From NCBI RefSeq assembly GCF_024721975.1, contig NZ_JANQBB010000001.1:62001-126000 (forward strand): DNA of 64,000 nucleotides, written 5' to 3'. A program made the position numbers and the translations under genes. This DNA is from Paenibacillus endoradicis. GTDB taxonomy: Bacteria; Bacillota; Bacilli; Paenibacillales; Paenibacillaceae. The notes under the pieces are model-generated. The model worked only from the letters and a program-made list of their open reading frames with translations. It did not search any database and had not been told where the DNA came from. How positions within the stretch are numbered: the first letter of the stretch is position 1; each line of letters opens with the position of its first letter. Positions 16,993-26,654 of this stretch are shown here, in pieces.

Positions 16993-17730
16993 ATGCTTCA
17001 TCAATTTTCACGTAACGAATTGGCGATTGGTTCTGAGGGATTAGATAAGCTAAAAGGAAGTACAGTTGCTGTTCTTGGTATTGGAGGCGTTGGAGGCATG
17101 GCTGCCGAGGCACTTGCAAGATCAGCTGTAGGTAGACTAATTCTCATTGACAAAGATGTTGTAGATATTACGAACATTAATCGTCAAATTCATGCACTAA
17201 CGACTACGGTTGGACAGCCTAAAGCTGATCTAATGCGTGATCGTATTAAACTAATTAATCCCGAATGTGATGTAATTTCGCTTCGCATGTTCTATACAGA
17301 AGAGACATATGAGCTATTATTTGCATATGATCTTGATTATGTTGTTGATGCGTCTGATACGATTATTTACAAGGTGCATCTTATTAAAGAGTGTTTAAAG
17401 CGTGACATACCAGTTATTTCAAGTATGGGAGCAGCCAATAAAATGGACCCTACTCGTTTGAAAATTGCTGATATTTCAAAAACGCACACCGATCCGCTTG
17501 CACGCGTTGTGAGAACAAAGCTGCGCCAAGATGGTATCAAAAAAGGGGTTAAGGTGGTCTTCTCTGATGAGACGCCAATAAAGCCTCGTGAAGACGTTAC
17601 ACAGCGTATTGTGCCAGACAATGCTCCGGAAATTCGGAAAGCACAACAACCGCCATCTAGTAATGCTTTCGTACCAGCGACAGCAGGACTTATAATGGTA
17701 AGTGAAGTTGTGAAGGATTTATTGAAATAG
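16993..17730 (+). CDS. tcdA: tRNA threonylcarbamoyladenosine dehydratase
   Basis: 245 aa; ATG 16993 after AAAGGAG. E1-like/ThiF fold with nucleotide-binding VAVLGIGGVGGMAAEALARS, the Arg-finger region DITNINRQIHALTTTVGQPKA, and DYVVDASDTI. TcdA uses ATP to cyclise N6-threonylcarbamoyladenosine at position 37 of ANN-decoding tRNAs to ct6A. Only 29 bp behind aspS and in the same order as Bacillus yrvM, so probably co-transcribed with aspS. A strong terminator follows. Confidence 0.92.
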   Translation: MLHQFSRNELAIGSEGLDKLKGSTVAVLGIGGVGGMAAEALARSAVGRLILIDKDVVDITNINRQIHALTTTVGQPKADLMRDRIKLINPECDVISLRMFYTEETYELLFAYDLDYVVDASDTIIYKVHLIKECLKRDIPVISSMGAANKMDPTRLKIADISKTHTDPLARVVRTKLRQDGIKKGVKVVFSDETPIKPREDVTQRIVPDNAPEIRKAQQPPSSNAFVPATAGLIMVSEVVKDLLK

Positions 17731-17794
17731 AACCACTAGATGCAGCTGTAACTCAGCTGTAACTAGTAGATAAGCCATCGATAGTGGCTAAACA

Positions 17795-17834
17795 GAAAAG
17801 GGTTATCTTCACAATGTGGAGATAACCCTTTTCC
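17795..17834 (+). terminator. Terminator of aspS-tcdA
   Basis: AAAAGGGTTATCT (17796-17808) pairs with AGATAACCCTTTT (17820-17832). The tail is CCTTG rather than pure T, but the stem itself ends in TTTT; the A-tract makes it possibly bidirectional. Confidence 0.8.
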
Positions 17835-18009
17835 TTGTAGTACTGTAGCTGTAAAGTTTAAAACTCCCTTTCATACTGTGAGAAGTGCACCATGATAATT
17901 AACGAAAGTTAAAACTCTCTAACATTCATTCTCTAAGGAAGCTCAAACATAGACTCACGCCAATCACTCCTGTATTATGGAAACTATCACATTAAAAAGG
18001 GTGGTCACT

Positions 18010-18792
18010 ATGGATACTACTGAACGTTTCTCTGGACGATCTCAGCAATATGTCAAATATCGTCCAAGCTATTCCCAAGAGGTTATTCAGCATTTAATTC
18101 AAGAGATAGGTATTATAAGTTCTAATTTTGTAGCAGATATTGGAGCGGGTACAGGAATATTTACCGAAAAATTGTTAGAGCAGCATATTCAGACGGTAGC
18201 AGTAGAACCGAACGATGATATGCGTAGCGCTTTAATCCAGCATTTACAATCTTATTTAACAGATAGTACACAAGATAAGCTCCTTTTAACTGTAAGTAAT
18301 GGCAGTGCTGAGCAAACTGATCTTGCTAATGAAAGTGTTGATCATATTGTATGTGCACAAGCTTATCATTGGTTCAATGCTGAACTAGCGCAAACAGAGT
18401 TTAAGCGGATATTGAAGCAAGGTGGACAAGTTGTTCTTCTGTGGAATCAACGTGATGTTGGTGCATCCGCATTTATGAACGATTATGATGCGCTGTTTCT
18501 GAAGTATGGTAAAGAGTATGATGAGGTTAAGCATAAACATATAAGTCAGACTTCCCTAAAATCATTTTATGGTGGGTACGAACCGCAACTTGCTAGTTAT
18601 CAATATTCTCAACAACTTGACCGAGCAGGATTATTCGGAAGAATTCAATCCTCATCTTTTTCACTGCAAGAGACAGATTCTCGTTATGATGAGTATAGTG
18701 CTGATATTGAGCATTTATTTGCAAATCATGAGCAAAATGGTATGGTTAATATGCTTTATCGGACTGATATATACTGGGGACAAATGTTATAA
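18010..18792 (+). CDS. Class I SAM-dependent methyltransferase
   Basis: 260 aa from ATG 18010 (the frame is open to 17977 but an AAGGGTGG-type RBS fits 18010). SAM motif I is VADIGAGTGIFTEKLLEQ, motif II VAVEPNDDMR, and post-motif VDHIVCAQAYHWFN, placing it with the UbiE/Methyltransf_11 group of small-molecule methyltransferases. Substrate unknown. It sits between two conserved housekeeping blocks and is not part of the standard Bacillus order, so it is probably an insertion; base composition is like its neighbours. Confidence 0.8.
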   Translation: MDTTERFSGRSQQYVKYRPSYSQEVIQHLIQEIGIISSNFVADIGAGTGIFTEKLLEQHIQTVAVEPNDDMRSALIQHLQSYLTDSTQDKLLLTVSNGSAEQTDLANESVDHIVCAQAYHWFNAELAQTEFKRILKQGGQVVLLWNQRDVGASAFMNDYDALFLKYGKEYDEVKHKHISQTSLKSFYGGYEPQLASYQYSQQLDRAGLFGRIQSSSFSLQETDSRYDEYSADIEHLFANHEQNGMVNMLYRTDIYWGQML

Positions 18793-18827
18793 TCAAAGTA
18801 ATAGATTATGAATTTGGAAGTGGAAAA

Positions 18828-20141
18828 ATGGATTTATTTACGATGGATGAAGATCAACCAACTACTCAGCATAAATTATTAGCTGATCGAATGCGTCCTC
18901 AACAATTAGATGAATATATTGGGCAAGAACATATTGTTGGTGAAGGCAAATTACTGCGTAGAGCAATTGAAGGCGATCAAGTCAGTTCAATCTTATTTTA
19001 CGGTCCGCCTGGTTGTGGTAAAACAACGCTTGCACATATTATCTCGCAATCAACACAAGCTCAATTTGTTCGGTTGAATGCGGTTGAAACTTCTGTTAAA
19101 GATGTTCGTGAAGTGATAGAGACAGCAAAAACGAATAAAGTATTATATGGTCGGAAGACGATTCTATTTCTAGATGAAGTACATCGTTTCAATACATCAC
19201 GTCAAGATGCACTTTTACCAGCGGTAGAGCAAGGGATTATTATCTTTATTGGTGCAACGACAGAAAATCCATTCCACCATGTTAATGGCGCATTATTGTC
19301 ACGTTCAACGCTGTTTCAGCTTGAGCCACTTTCTGCAAAGCATGCAAAAATTGCGATGGAGCGGGCTATCGTCAATGAGCAACGAGGTTTAGGATTTATG
19401 AAACTAAACGTTGATGAGGATGCTTTAGAGCATTTAGCAGAGATGGCTGGGGGAGACATTCGTCGTGCACTTAATGCACTTGAACTAGCTGCGTTAACAA
19501 CAAGCTCTGCACCTGATGGGAGCGTTCATATTACCGTTGAAGTAGCGCAAGAATCGATTAGGAAGCGCACTGTTCGAGCGGATACTTCGACCCAATTTGA
19601 TGTATTATCGGCGTTCCATAAAAGTATTCGCGGGTCGAGTGACGCTGCGCTTTATTGGTTTTTATATGCGGTAGAGAAATTAGGGATGGACCCAATGACA
19701 TTTTTACGTCGACTCATTGTGGCATGTAGTGAGGATATTGGTCTTGCTAATCCACAAGCGATGGTTCAAGCGGTTACGGCGATGGATGCGTATCATAAAA
19801 TTGGGTTTCCAGAGGCAAAGTATAATATCGCTCAAGCGATATTGTTTGCCGTTGAAAGTCCGAAGTCCAATGCAACAGCTGTAGCGATCGGCAAAGCGAC
19901 CTCAATGATCGATCAAGTAGGAATAACTGAAGTGCCCATGCATTTGCGTGATACACATTACAAAGGTGCGGACAAGCTTGGACATAAAGGATATCAATAT
20001 CCACATGATTATCCTAATCACTATGTGAAGCAGCAATATTTGCCTGATCAAATTGCCAATGCAACGATTTATGAAGCAAGTGATCAAGGAATGGAAGATA
20101 AGATTCGTCAGAACCAAGAGCGTAGAAGTCGGAGTAAGTAG
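18828..20141 (+). CDS. rarA: Replication-associated recombination protein A (MgsA/RarA AAA+ ATPase)
   Basis: 437 aa; ATG 18828. Walker A FYGPPGCGKTTLAHII (about 63-78), Walker B KTILFLDEVHRFN, sensor GATTENPFHHVN, then the RarA tetramerisation domain (GADKLGHKGYQYPHDYPNH). Acts at stalled forks and on ssDNA-SSB. Same place as B. subtilis rarA (yrvN), although here DedA and other genes separate it from cymR. Confidence 0.95.
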   Translation: MDLFTMDEDQPTTQHKLLADRMRPQQLDEYIGQEHIVGEGKLLRRAIEGDQVSSILFYGPPGCGKTTLAHIISQSTQAQFVRLNAVETSVKDVREVIETAKTNKVLYGRKTILFLDEVHRFNTSRQDALLPAVEQGIIIFIGATTENPFHHVNGALLSRSTLFQLEPLSAKHAKIAMERAIVNEQRGLGFMKLNVDEDALEHLAEMAGGDIRRALNALELAALTTSSAPDGSVHITVEVAQESIRKRTVRADTSTQFDVLSAFHKSIRGSSDAALYWFLYAVEKLGMDPMTFLRRLIVACSEDIGLANPQAMVQAVTAMDAYHKIGFPEAKYNIAQAILFAVESPKSNATAVAIGKATSMIDQVGITEVPMHLRDTHYKGADKLGHKGYQYPHDYPNHYVKQQYLPDQIANATIYEASDQGMEDKIRQNQERRSRSK

Positions 20142-20195
20142 TGATGTGATAAGTTCGGGAGAAGGTTTTTTATAAACGAGCATGGGAGTTTTTTA

Positions 20196-20864
20196 ATGTC
20201 TATTATTGGAGATTTAATTAATTTTATTTTGCATATTGATGTACATTTAACTACTTTAGTTAACGACTATGGATTACTTATTTATCTGATTTTATTTGCG
20301 ATTATATTTATTGAAACGGGGATAGTTATTTTTCCATTCCTTCCAGGTGATTCATTACTTTTTGCTGCAGGTGCACTTAGTGCATTATCAGGTTCTACAT
20401 TAAATTGGTTTTTACTAATAATAATTATGGGCGTAGCTGCGGTGCTTGGTGATAGTTTGAACTATTATTTAGGCAAGAAGCTAGGCAATAACATGTTAAA
20501 ACATCAATGGCTAAAGAAATTCATCGATGGTAAAAGAATGCGTCAAGCAGAACTTTTTTTTGAAAAAAACGGCGGTAAAGCAATTATGATCGGTCGCTTT
20601 ATTCCATTCATTCGAACATTTATTCCGTTTATTGCGGGAATGAGTAAAATGAACTACTCACATTTCATTTTCTACAATATTGTAGGTGGTTTTATCTGGG
20701 TATTTATCGGAGTAGGTAGCGGGTATTTATTCGGAAATATACCTGTAATTAGAGATAATTTTTCGCTAGTCGTTCTACTTATAGTCGCTATTTCTGTTGT
20801 TCCAATTATAATTAGTTATTTTAAAGGCAGAAAGAGTGATCTAGGTGGAAAAACTACCAAATAA
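20196..20864 (+). CDS. DedA family (VTT-domain) membrane protein
   Basis: 222 aa; ATG 20196 after GGGAG. Hallmarks are ETGIVIFPFLPGDSLLFAAG (about 40-60, re-entrant loop) and GKAIMIGRFIPFIRTFIPFIAGMSKM (about 126-152, conserved Arg residues and FxPxxR-like motif). Several DedA proteins act in recycling of lipid carriers such as undecaprenyl phosphate or of phospholipids. The 20-bp overlap with the PAP2 phosphatase gene fits such a shared role, which is inference. Confidence 0.9.
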   Translation: MSIIGDLINFILHIDVHLTTLVNDYGLLIYLILFAIIFIETGIVIFPFLPGDSLLFAAGALSALSGSTLNWFLLIIIMGVAAVLGDSLNYYLGKKLGNNMLKHQWLKKFIDGKRMRQAELFFEKNGGKAIMIGRFIPFIRTFIPFIAGMSKMNYSHFIFYNIVGGFIWVFIGVGSGYLFGNIPVIRDNFSLVVLLIVAISVVPIIISYFKGRKSDLGGKTTK

Positions 20865-21480
20865 ATTTCTTTTACCTATGAGTTTATTTTTTGCCATATG
20901 TTTTGTTGTGATGTTAATAGGGCTACAAATGAATACATTATGGCTTAACCGTTTAGATACTTATTTTATAAGTTTGATTCAATTAAATATAAATCCATTT
21001 AAAACAGAATTATTTAATATCATCACTTTTTTTGGCAGTGTAACAATGATTGGAGCAGTGAGTTTAGGGGTCTTGCTATTTATATATATTAAGAAAAAGT
21101 ATAGATTACTGTTGTTCATCGCATGTTCTATTATGGTAGGGGTAGGTATTTTACCACAATTATTGAAGAGGCTTATACAAAGAGATCGTCCAAGTGATGC
21201 ATTAATTCAAGAAACAGGATTTAGTTTTCCGAGTGGACATGCAACAAGTGTGACTTTTTTATATAGCCTTCTTGCGACTGTGTTATGCTTTTATCTAATT
21301 CAATATCTTCGCTATAAATATATCATTCTATTAGCAGCCTTTCTGTTAATCATTCTGATTATGATTTCACGAGTATACCTTGGTGTACACTATCCATCGG
21401 ATGTTCTTGCTGGTTTCTTCCTAGGTTTATGCGAAAGTATCTTTTGTATTTATATTTTGAACAAAAAGAAATACTTATGA
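20845..21480 (+). CDS. PAP2-family phosphatase (undecaprenyl-pyrophosphate phosphatase-like)
   Basis: 211 aa; GTG 20845 inside dedA. The three catalytic motifs of lipid phosphatases are complete: KRLIQRDRPSD, PSGHAT and SRVYLGVHYPSD (acid/base His and the Asp at the end). Six membrane helices. Likely dephosphorylates a polyprenyl or phosphatidyl substrate outside the membrane; BcrC-like activity on undecaprenyl pyrophosphate is a reasonable guess. Co-transcribed with dedA. Confidence 0.9.
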   Translation: MEKLPNKFLLPMSLFFAICFVVMLIGLQMNTLWLNRLDTYFISLIQLNINPFKTELFNIITFFGSVTMIGAVSLGVLLFIYIKKKYRLLLFIACSIMVGVGILPQLLKRLIQRDRPSDALIQETGFSFPSGHATSVTFLYSLLATVLCFYLIQYLRYKYIILLAAFLLIILIMISRVYLGVHYPSDVLAGFFLGLCESIFCIYILNKKKYL

Positions 21481-21500
21481 AATTAATTATAAGACGAAAC

Positions 21501-21546
21501 AAGGGGCATCCCGAAGTCATTGTTTAATGACTTCGGGATGCCCCTT
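21501..21546. terminator. Strong bidirectional terminator between PAP2 and CopD genes
   Basis: AGGGGCATCCCGAAGTCAT / ATGACTTCGGGATGCCCCT, a perfect 19-bp stem with a TGTTTA loop, separating convergent genes. T-runs are weak on both sides. Confidence 0.8.
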
Positions 21547-21556
21547 CGTATATAAG

Positions 21557-22645
21557 CTACTTAGCAACAAGTCCGAACATATATCCTAAATATGCGAGCA
21601 AGATAAACAACAAACAGACGATAACCATAATCCATAGCTTACGTTGTCTAAACGCTATATACGACACGTAAATCATTAGTAATGCTGCAATCCATAACAT
21701 TGCACTGTTGAGATTGAACTGCCACATAAGCTGAATATCAGGGCTGAATGAGCCATGGTATAGTGATGAGAACAGTCTTGAAGGCGATTCTGTTTGAAGT
21801 GTCTCAAGTACATTATGCGGTGGCGCTTGTTGTCCCATAATAGCGGTAATAATAAGAACAACTAATGCCAGTATACTTTCAACTCTTAAAAACCCTTTTG
21901 GCGACAGTTGTTTTTCTTTCATTCTTCTTGGATAAAGATAGCCATTACTGAAAGCAAGCCACAATAGCGGCAATATAGCAATATGTTTGATTAACATGTA
22001 CTGACCATAATTAAGCATTAAGCCATTATTATATTGCTCTGTTGTGAATGTCATCAAGGTTAGTCCAGCAATTAAAGACATGAGTACACAGACAATAGCA
22101 AGGGGTGAAAACCATTTAAGAAACTTTGCCCACTGACTATAATCGGTAGCAAACCAACTAACTATGAATAAAATACCGAGCCATATCGTAACAGATGTAA
22201 AATGACCAGTATGTACGACTAGCCCTTTGAATGAGCTTAATGAGGATGCATGACTTGCAAATCCGAACCAGACTGAAAGTAATAAAATAAGTAATAGACC
22301 GACTTTAGGCATATGTCTATCTTTGGCGAAGGCTGGAATTCCGACCATGATCGCCAGTCCACTAGAACCTAATAGTGTCCATAACCATGCCTCACCAACT
22401 GGTAGGTCCAGTAAAATACTACGGATCATAGGGATATAACCTAATTGAAATGCATCCGCATATTCAACCACGATAAGATGTAAAGGCACATATGACATAA
22501 CTGGAATGCAGATAACGCACAATAATACCAACCATTGAGGAAATACAATGGTTGGCTTAGATGCAGCAGGAACCAGCTGCAAAATGAAATATCCTATTAC
22601 TAACGAGAAGCAAATATATAATATACTCTCGGAAATATAGGCCAT
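21557..22645 (-). CDS. CopD-domain membrane protein (copper transport family)
   Basis: 362 aa, about nine membrane helices. The C-terminal half (FKGLVVHTGHFTSVTIWLGI, then YGQYMLIKHIAILPLLWLAF) matches the CopD domain with conserved membrane His residues. It starts 1 bp from the end of the CopC-like gene and is clearly one unit with it. The pair resembles B. subtilis YcnJ, which is a CopC-CopD fusion used for copper uptake, so uptake rather than resistance is more likely. The metal role is family knowledge; nothing in the sequence measures it. Confidence 0.8.
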   Translation of the reverse strand: MAYISESILYICFSLVIGYFILQLVPAASKPTIVFPQWLVLLCVICIPVMSYVPLHLIVVEYADAFQLGYIPMIRSILLDLPVGEAWLWTLLGSSGLAIMVGIPAFAKDRHMPKVGLLLILLLSVWFGFASHASSLSSFKGLVVHTGHFTSVTIWLGILFIVSWFATDYSQWAKFLKWFSPLAIVCVLMSLIAGLTLMTFTTEQYNNGLMLNYGQYMLIKHIAILPLLWLAFSNGYLYPRRMKEKQLSPKGFLRVESILALVVLIITAIMGQQAPPHNVLETLQTESPSRLFSSLYHGSFSPDIQLMWQFNLNSAMLWIAALLMIYVSYIAFRQRKLWIMVIVCLLFILLAYLGYMFGLVAK

Positions 22646-22646
22646 A

Positions 22647-23207
22647 TTATTTGCGTTTTTTCATTGCGAACGCAACCGCTGCAACGATAATTAAGCCAAT
22701 AATAATGAACGGCCATACTTGGTTTTTGTCTGACTTTGTATCTGTTGTTGAGTCAGTATCAACAATCGGCGTCGATGTTGGCTCTACTGTAGGTTCAATA
22801 GTTACTTCAGGCGTAGTAGTCGTAGTAACTTCTTCGGTTGGAGTAGGCGTTGCTTCAGTAGCTGCTATCGTAAACGAGTAGCTTCCATCAATCGCATGAC
22901 CGTCTGCACCAATAATATTGTATTGTACCGTGTATACTCCATTAGCTAATGGTGAACTTACATCACCAGTTAGCTCATGTTCAGCAACACTAATATTATC
23001 AACAACTTGTTCTTCGTTGTTTTCGTTGAATAATTTAAATGTGCTCATACTTGCAATCGTTGAATTGAATGCAATAGTAATTTTCTCTGGAGATGAATCA
23101 ACTGTTGCATCTGCAGCTGGAGATGATTCAGTAACTTTAGAGTGAGCAAATACTTGCGTTGGAACCAATAGTAGCAATAAACACAGTAACCAAATAGTCT
23201 TTTTCAA
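22647..23207 (-). CDS. CopC-domain copper-binding protein, membrane anchored
   Basis: 186 aa, TTG start at 23207-23205, 8 nt after AGGAGG of hairpin element H. Signal peptide ending VFAHSKV, giving the mature N-terminal His that binds Cu(II) in CopC; IGADGHAIDGSYSF supplies the second conserved Asp-Gly-His. A Thr/Pro-rich linker (about 118-160) leads to a C-terminal helix (WPFIIIGLIIVAAVAFAM) and a basic tail, so it is displayed outside the membrane. Partner of the downstream CopD-like protein. Confidence 0.85.
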   Translation of the reverse strand: MKKTIWLLCLLLLLVPTQVFAHSKVTESSPAADATVDSSPEKITIAFNSTIASMSTFKLFNENNEEQVVDNISVAEHELTGDVSSPLANGVYTVQYNIIGADGHAIDGSYSFTIAATEATPTPTEEVTTTTTPEVTIEPTVEPTSTPIVDTDSTTDTKSDKNQVWPFIIIGLIIVAAVAFAMKKRK

Positions 23208-23215
23208 AATAAAAT

Positions 23216-23285
23216 CCTCCTAAAACTTTTTATATACTTCTCGAAATGCTACCTCGTAATAAAAAGTAGCATCGAAAGCCCTTAG
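23216..23285 (-). repeat. SD-proximal hairpin element, copy H (minus strand, before copC)
   Basis: On the minus strand the lead-in GCTTTCGATGCT is followed by ACTTTTTAT (23267-23259) and, after a variable loop, ATAAAAAGT (23233-23225), then TTTAGGAGG (SD 23221-23216). The C/G pair of other copies is T/A here on both arms. The lead-in matches that of copy E1. Confidence 0.8.
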
Positions 23286-23590
23286 ATATTACACTCCATA
23301 TGCATTATAACAAATGAAATGGTGAAAAGTTAGGCATTAACGATTAAGAGTAAGAACAAGTTATGAACAATAGAAAATAAAGTAACTATGAAAATATGCG
23401 ATCTACAAAAAGTCTACTTGTAAAAACGTGGTGTATTTCGAGTTGCTCTCCGTTTCTATATAAGTAGCATTACTTTTTAGATATACTAACTGGTAAACTT
23501 TATAATTTTTCAGTTGGGAGTAATAAAAACTTGCTATACACGAATATATATGCAATATCTATCAAGAAAGTTAGCTTCTAGAAAATAATG
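23286..23590. other. Intergenic between divergent copC and CBS-domain gene
   Basis: AT-rich, no open frame with an RBS and no recognised riboswitch. It must hold the two divergent promoters; I could not assign -35/-10 boxes with confidence. Confidence 0.4.
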
Positions 23591-23640
23591 AAGGGAGGTG
23601 TATGTCATCTGATTTTTGCCAGATGGCATAAACTTACTTG
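23591..23640 (+). promoter_or_regulatory. Leader with SD, 9-codon uORF and hairpin before the CBS-domain gene
   Basis: A strong SD AAGGGAGGTG (23591-23600) is followed by ATG 23602 and a nine-codon frame (MSSDFCQMA) ending with TAA 23629-23631. Inside it CATCTG (23606-23611) pairs with CAGATG (23620-23625). The main gene starts at TTG 23638 without its own SD. Either the peptide is translated and couples the main gene, or the hairpin loops out so the SD serves the TTG. Confidence 0.5.
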
Positions 23641-24828
23641 GAGGATCCCGCGTCAATAGGATGGACGATTTTTCTAATGAGTATACTTTTCATTGTTTAT
23701 AGTAGTTGCTTATTCATTAATAACACTTGGATTACAGAATGGAAAGAAAAGAAAAAGAATGAAGATATAGCGGAAGGTGTATTTTCACGATTTATTCCCG
23801 TATTTAGTTTTTGGTCCGTAAAATACTTGCCAATTTTTTGTCTTATCTGGCTTGGTATGCTACTTCTACAGTTACAACTGTTGATAGTAAGAGAGTTAGA
23901 AGCAACTGGGACTTTACTACAACGTAGTTCAGCACTATGGATAGGAACCATAGTTGGCAGTGTATTTGTCGTATTACTGCTGTACATGCTGCATAGGAAG
24001 TGGATTCCAAAACGGAAACTCAATGTAGAAGATAGCGCAAGTATAGTAACATTTATTGACGCAAACTTTGAGGAAAATGCTAATATCGCGAATGTTTCGA
24101 ATATGGAAGGGAACTCAAAATACGACTTTGGTGAAAAGACAGCTAGAGAGGTGATGACCCCGAGACTAGATATGATTTGCTTAGAGTGGAATAAATCATT
24201 ATCAGTCAATATAGAAACAGCGATTACTCATATGAGAACGAGATATCCTGTTGTGAATCATGATAAAGATGATATTATCGGGTTTGTGCATATTAAGGAC
24301 TTGCTTGCAAAGTATGATCATAAAACGACGGAATCTCAATGGCAGCAATGGATTAGACCCATCATCACAGTTTCCGATACAATCGCTATTTCTACATTAT
24401 TAGCAATGATGCAAAAGAAGAAGACACAAATTGCTTTGCTTATTGATGAATATGGTGGAACCTCTGGCATGGCAACACTTGAAGATATATTAGAAGAAAT
24501 CGTTGGGGATATTCAAGATGAATTTGATGAAGATGAGCATGATATTGTAAAACTACAACCTGACCATTATATGTTGAGTGCAATGTTACTAGTTGAAGAA
24601 GTTAACAGTTATTTCAATATTGGACTTGAAGTAGACGATATGGATTCAATCGGTGGTTACATGTACGCAAACATTCAATTTCCCCCGCATATCGGTCAAT
24701 CTGTAGCTTACAAAAAAGAAGAGGAAAAATACATTTTTACAATTGAACAAATGGATCAGCTGAGAATCACATCAATTAGTGTGAAGAGAATTCAAGCAAC
24801 AACTAATTGTGATCAGAGATTACGTTAA
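23638..24828 (+). CDS. Hemolysin-C/CNNM-type protein with DUF21-like, CBS pair and CorC domains
   Basis: 396 aa from TTG 23638; EDPASIGWTIFLMSILFI resembles the usual N-terminus of the family. Three membrane helices (about 9-28, 62-85, 98-119) form a shortened, diverged DUF21 region. A CBS pair follows (REVMTPRLDMICLEWN, DIIGFVHIKDLLAKYD, IALLIDEYGGTSGMATLEDI; about 175-300) and then the CorC/HlyC domain (about 310-390). Relatives export Mg2+ or Co2+. The membrane part lacks the common SASETAL motif, so transport activity is uncertain. Translation initiation appears unusual. Confidence 0.8.
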   Translation: MEDPASIGWTIFLMSILFIVYSSCLFINNTWITEWKEKKKNEDIAEGVFSRFIPVFSFWSVKYLPIFCLIWLGMLLLQLQLLIVRELEATGTLLQRSSALWIGTIVGSVFVVLLLYMLHRKWIPKRKLNVEDSASIVTFIDANFEENANIANVSNMEGNSKYDFGEKTAREVMTPRLDMICLEWNKSLSVNIETAITHMRTRYPVVNHDKDDIIGFVHIKDLLAKYDHKTTESQWQQWIRPIITVSDTIAISTLLAMMQKKKTQIALLIDEYGGTSGMATLEDILEEIVGDIQDEFDEDEHDIVKLQPDHYMLSAMLLVEEVNSYFNIGLEVDDMDSIGGYMYANIQFPPHIGQSVAYKKEEEKYIFTIEQMDQLRITSISVKRIQATTNCDQRLR

Positions 24829-24880
24829 TTGTTCAGTTTTAATAACTAATATGTGAAATATGACAATACGTCGTGTTCAA

Positions 24881-24940
24881 GAAAAAAACAAGACCTTGTG
24901 AAGTGAGAACACTCTCAGCTTCATAAGGTCTTGTTTTTTC
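24881..24940. terminator. Bidirectional terminator between CBS-domain gene and mnmA
   Basis: AAAAAACAAGACCTT (24884-24898) pairs with AAGGTCTTGTTTTTT (24925-24939), extended by TGAAG/CTTCA. There are A- and T-tracts on both ends, so it works in both directions between convergent genes. Confidence 0.88.
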
Positions 24941-24944
24941 TTTA

Positions 24945-26093
<1,149 letters not shown>

Positions 26094-26205
26094 TCAATAA
26101 AGTTTTTCATGAATAACTATTGTGAAAATGGAGACGATTGTAGATAGTTATGATACCATATAAGAATAATTGGAATACAATGAATTAAATGAGGTGTATA
26201 GAAAT

Positions 26206-26634
26206 ATGAAAATTTCTACTAAAGGTCGTTATGGATTAACGATAATGATGGAATTGGCTATGAAGTTTGGAGAAGGCCCAATCTCTTTGAAAAGTATTGC
26301 CGAGAAAAATAGTTTATCAGAGCATTATTTGGAGCAACTAATTGCACCTTTACGTAATGCAGGTTACGTAAAAAGTATTCGTGGCGCATATGGCGGCTAT
26401 GTGCTGTCTAAGGAACCTGCAGAAATAACGACAGGTGACATCATTCGAGTGCTCGAAGGTCCAATATCTCCAGTCGACTTCACAGAAGAAGATGATCCTG
26501 CGAAACGCAATCTGTGGTTACGTATTCGCGATAGTATCGCTAATGTTATGGATTCTACAACATTGGAACATCTAATTAATTATTCAGAAGAGCAGGACAA
26601 AGATAATAGCGATAGCTATATGTTCTACATTTAA
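26206..26634 (+). CDS. cymR: Rrf2-family cysteine metabolism repressor CymR
   Basis: 142 aa from ATG 26206 with GAGGTG at 26191; the protein begins MKISTKGRYGLTIMMELA as in CymR. Winged helix with SLKSIAEKNSLSEHYLEQLI and RNAGYVKSIRGAYGGYVL. It has none of the three cysteines of Fe-S-binding IscR, which separates CymR from IscR. In Bacilli it represses cysteine biosynthesis genes together with CysK. 20 bp before the desulfurase gene, so probably co-transcribed. Confidence 0.9.
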   Translation: MKISTKGRYGLTIMMELAMKFGEGPISLKSIAEKNSLSEHYLEQLIAPLRNAGYVKSIRGAYGGYVLSKEPAEITTGDIIRVLEGPISPVDFTEEDDPAKRNLWLRIRDSIANVMDSTTLEHLINYSEEQDKDNSDSYMFYI

Positions 26635-26654
26635 TAATGGAGTGAAGTAAGCAT

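Noticed and set aside
18569..18811. 80-aa frame at the end of the methyltransferase gene
   Set aside because: Overlaps the methyltransferase in another frame and encodes no recognised motif.
26155..26205. Extended CymR N-terminus from the TTG at 26170
   Set aside because: Family proteins begin MKISTKGRYGL, and GAGGTG at 26191 is correctly placed for ATG 26206.
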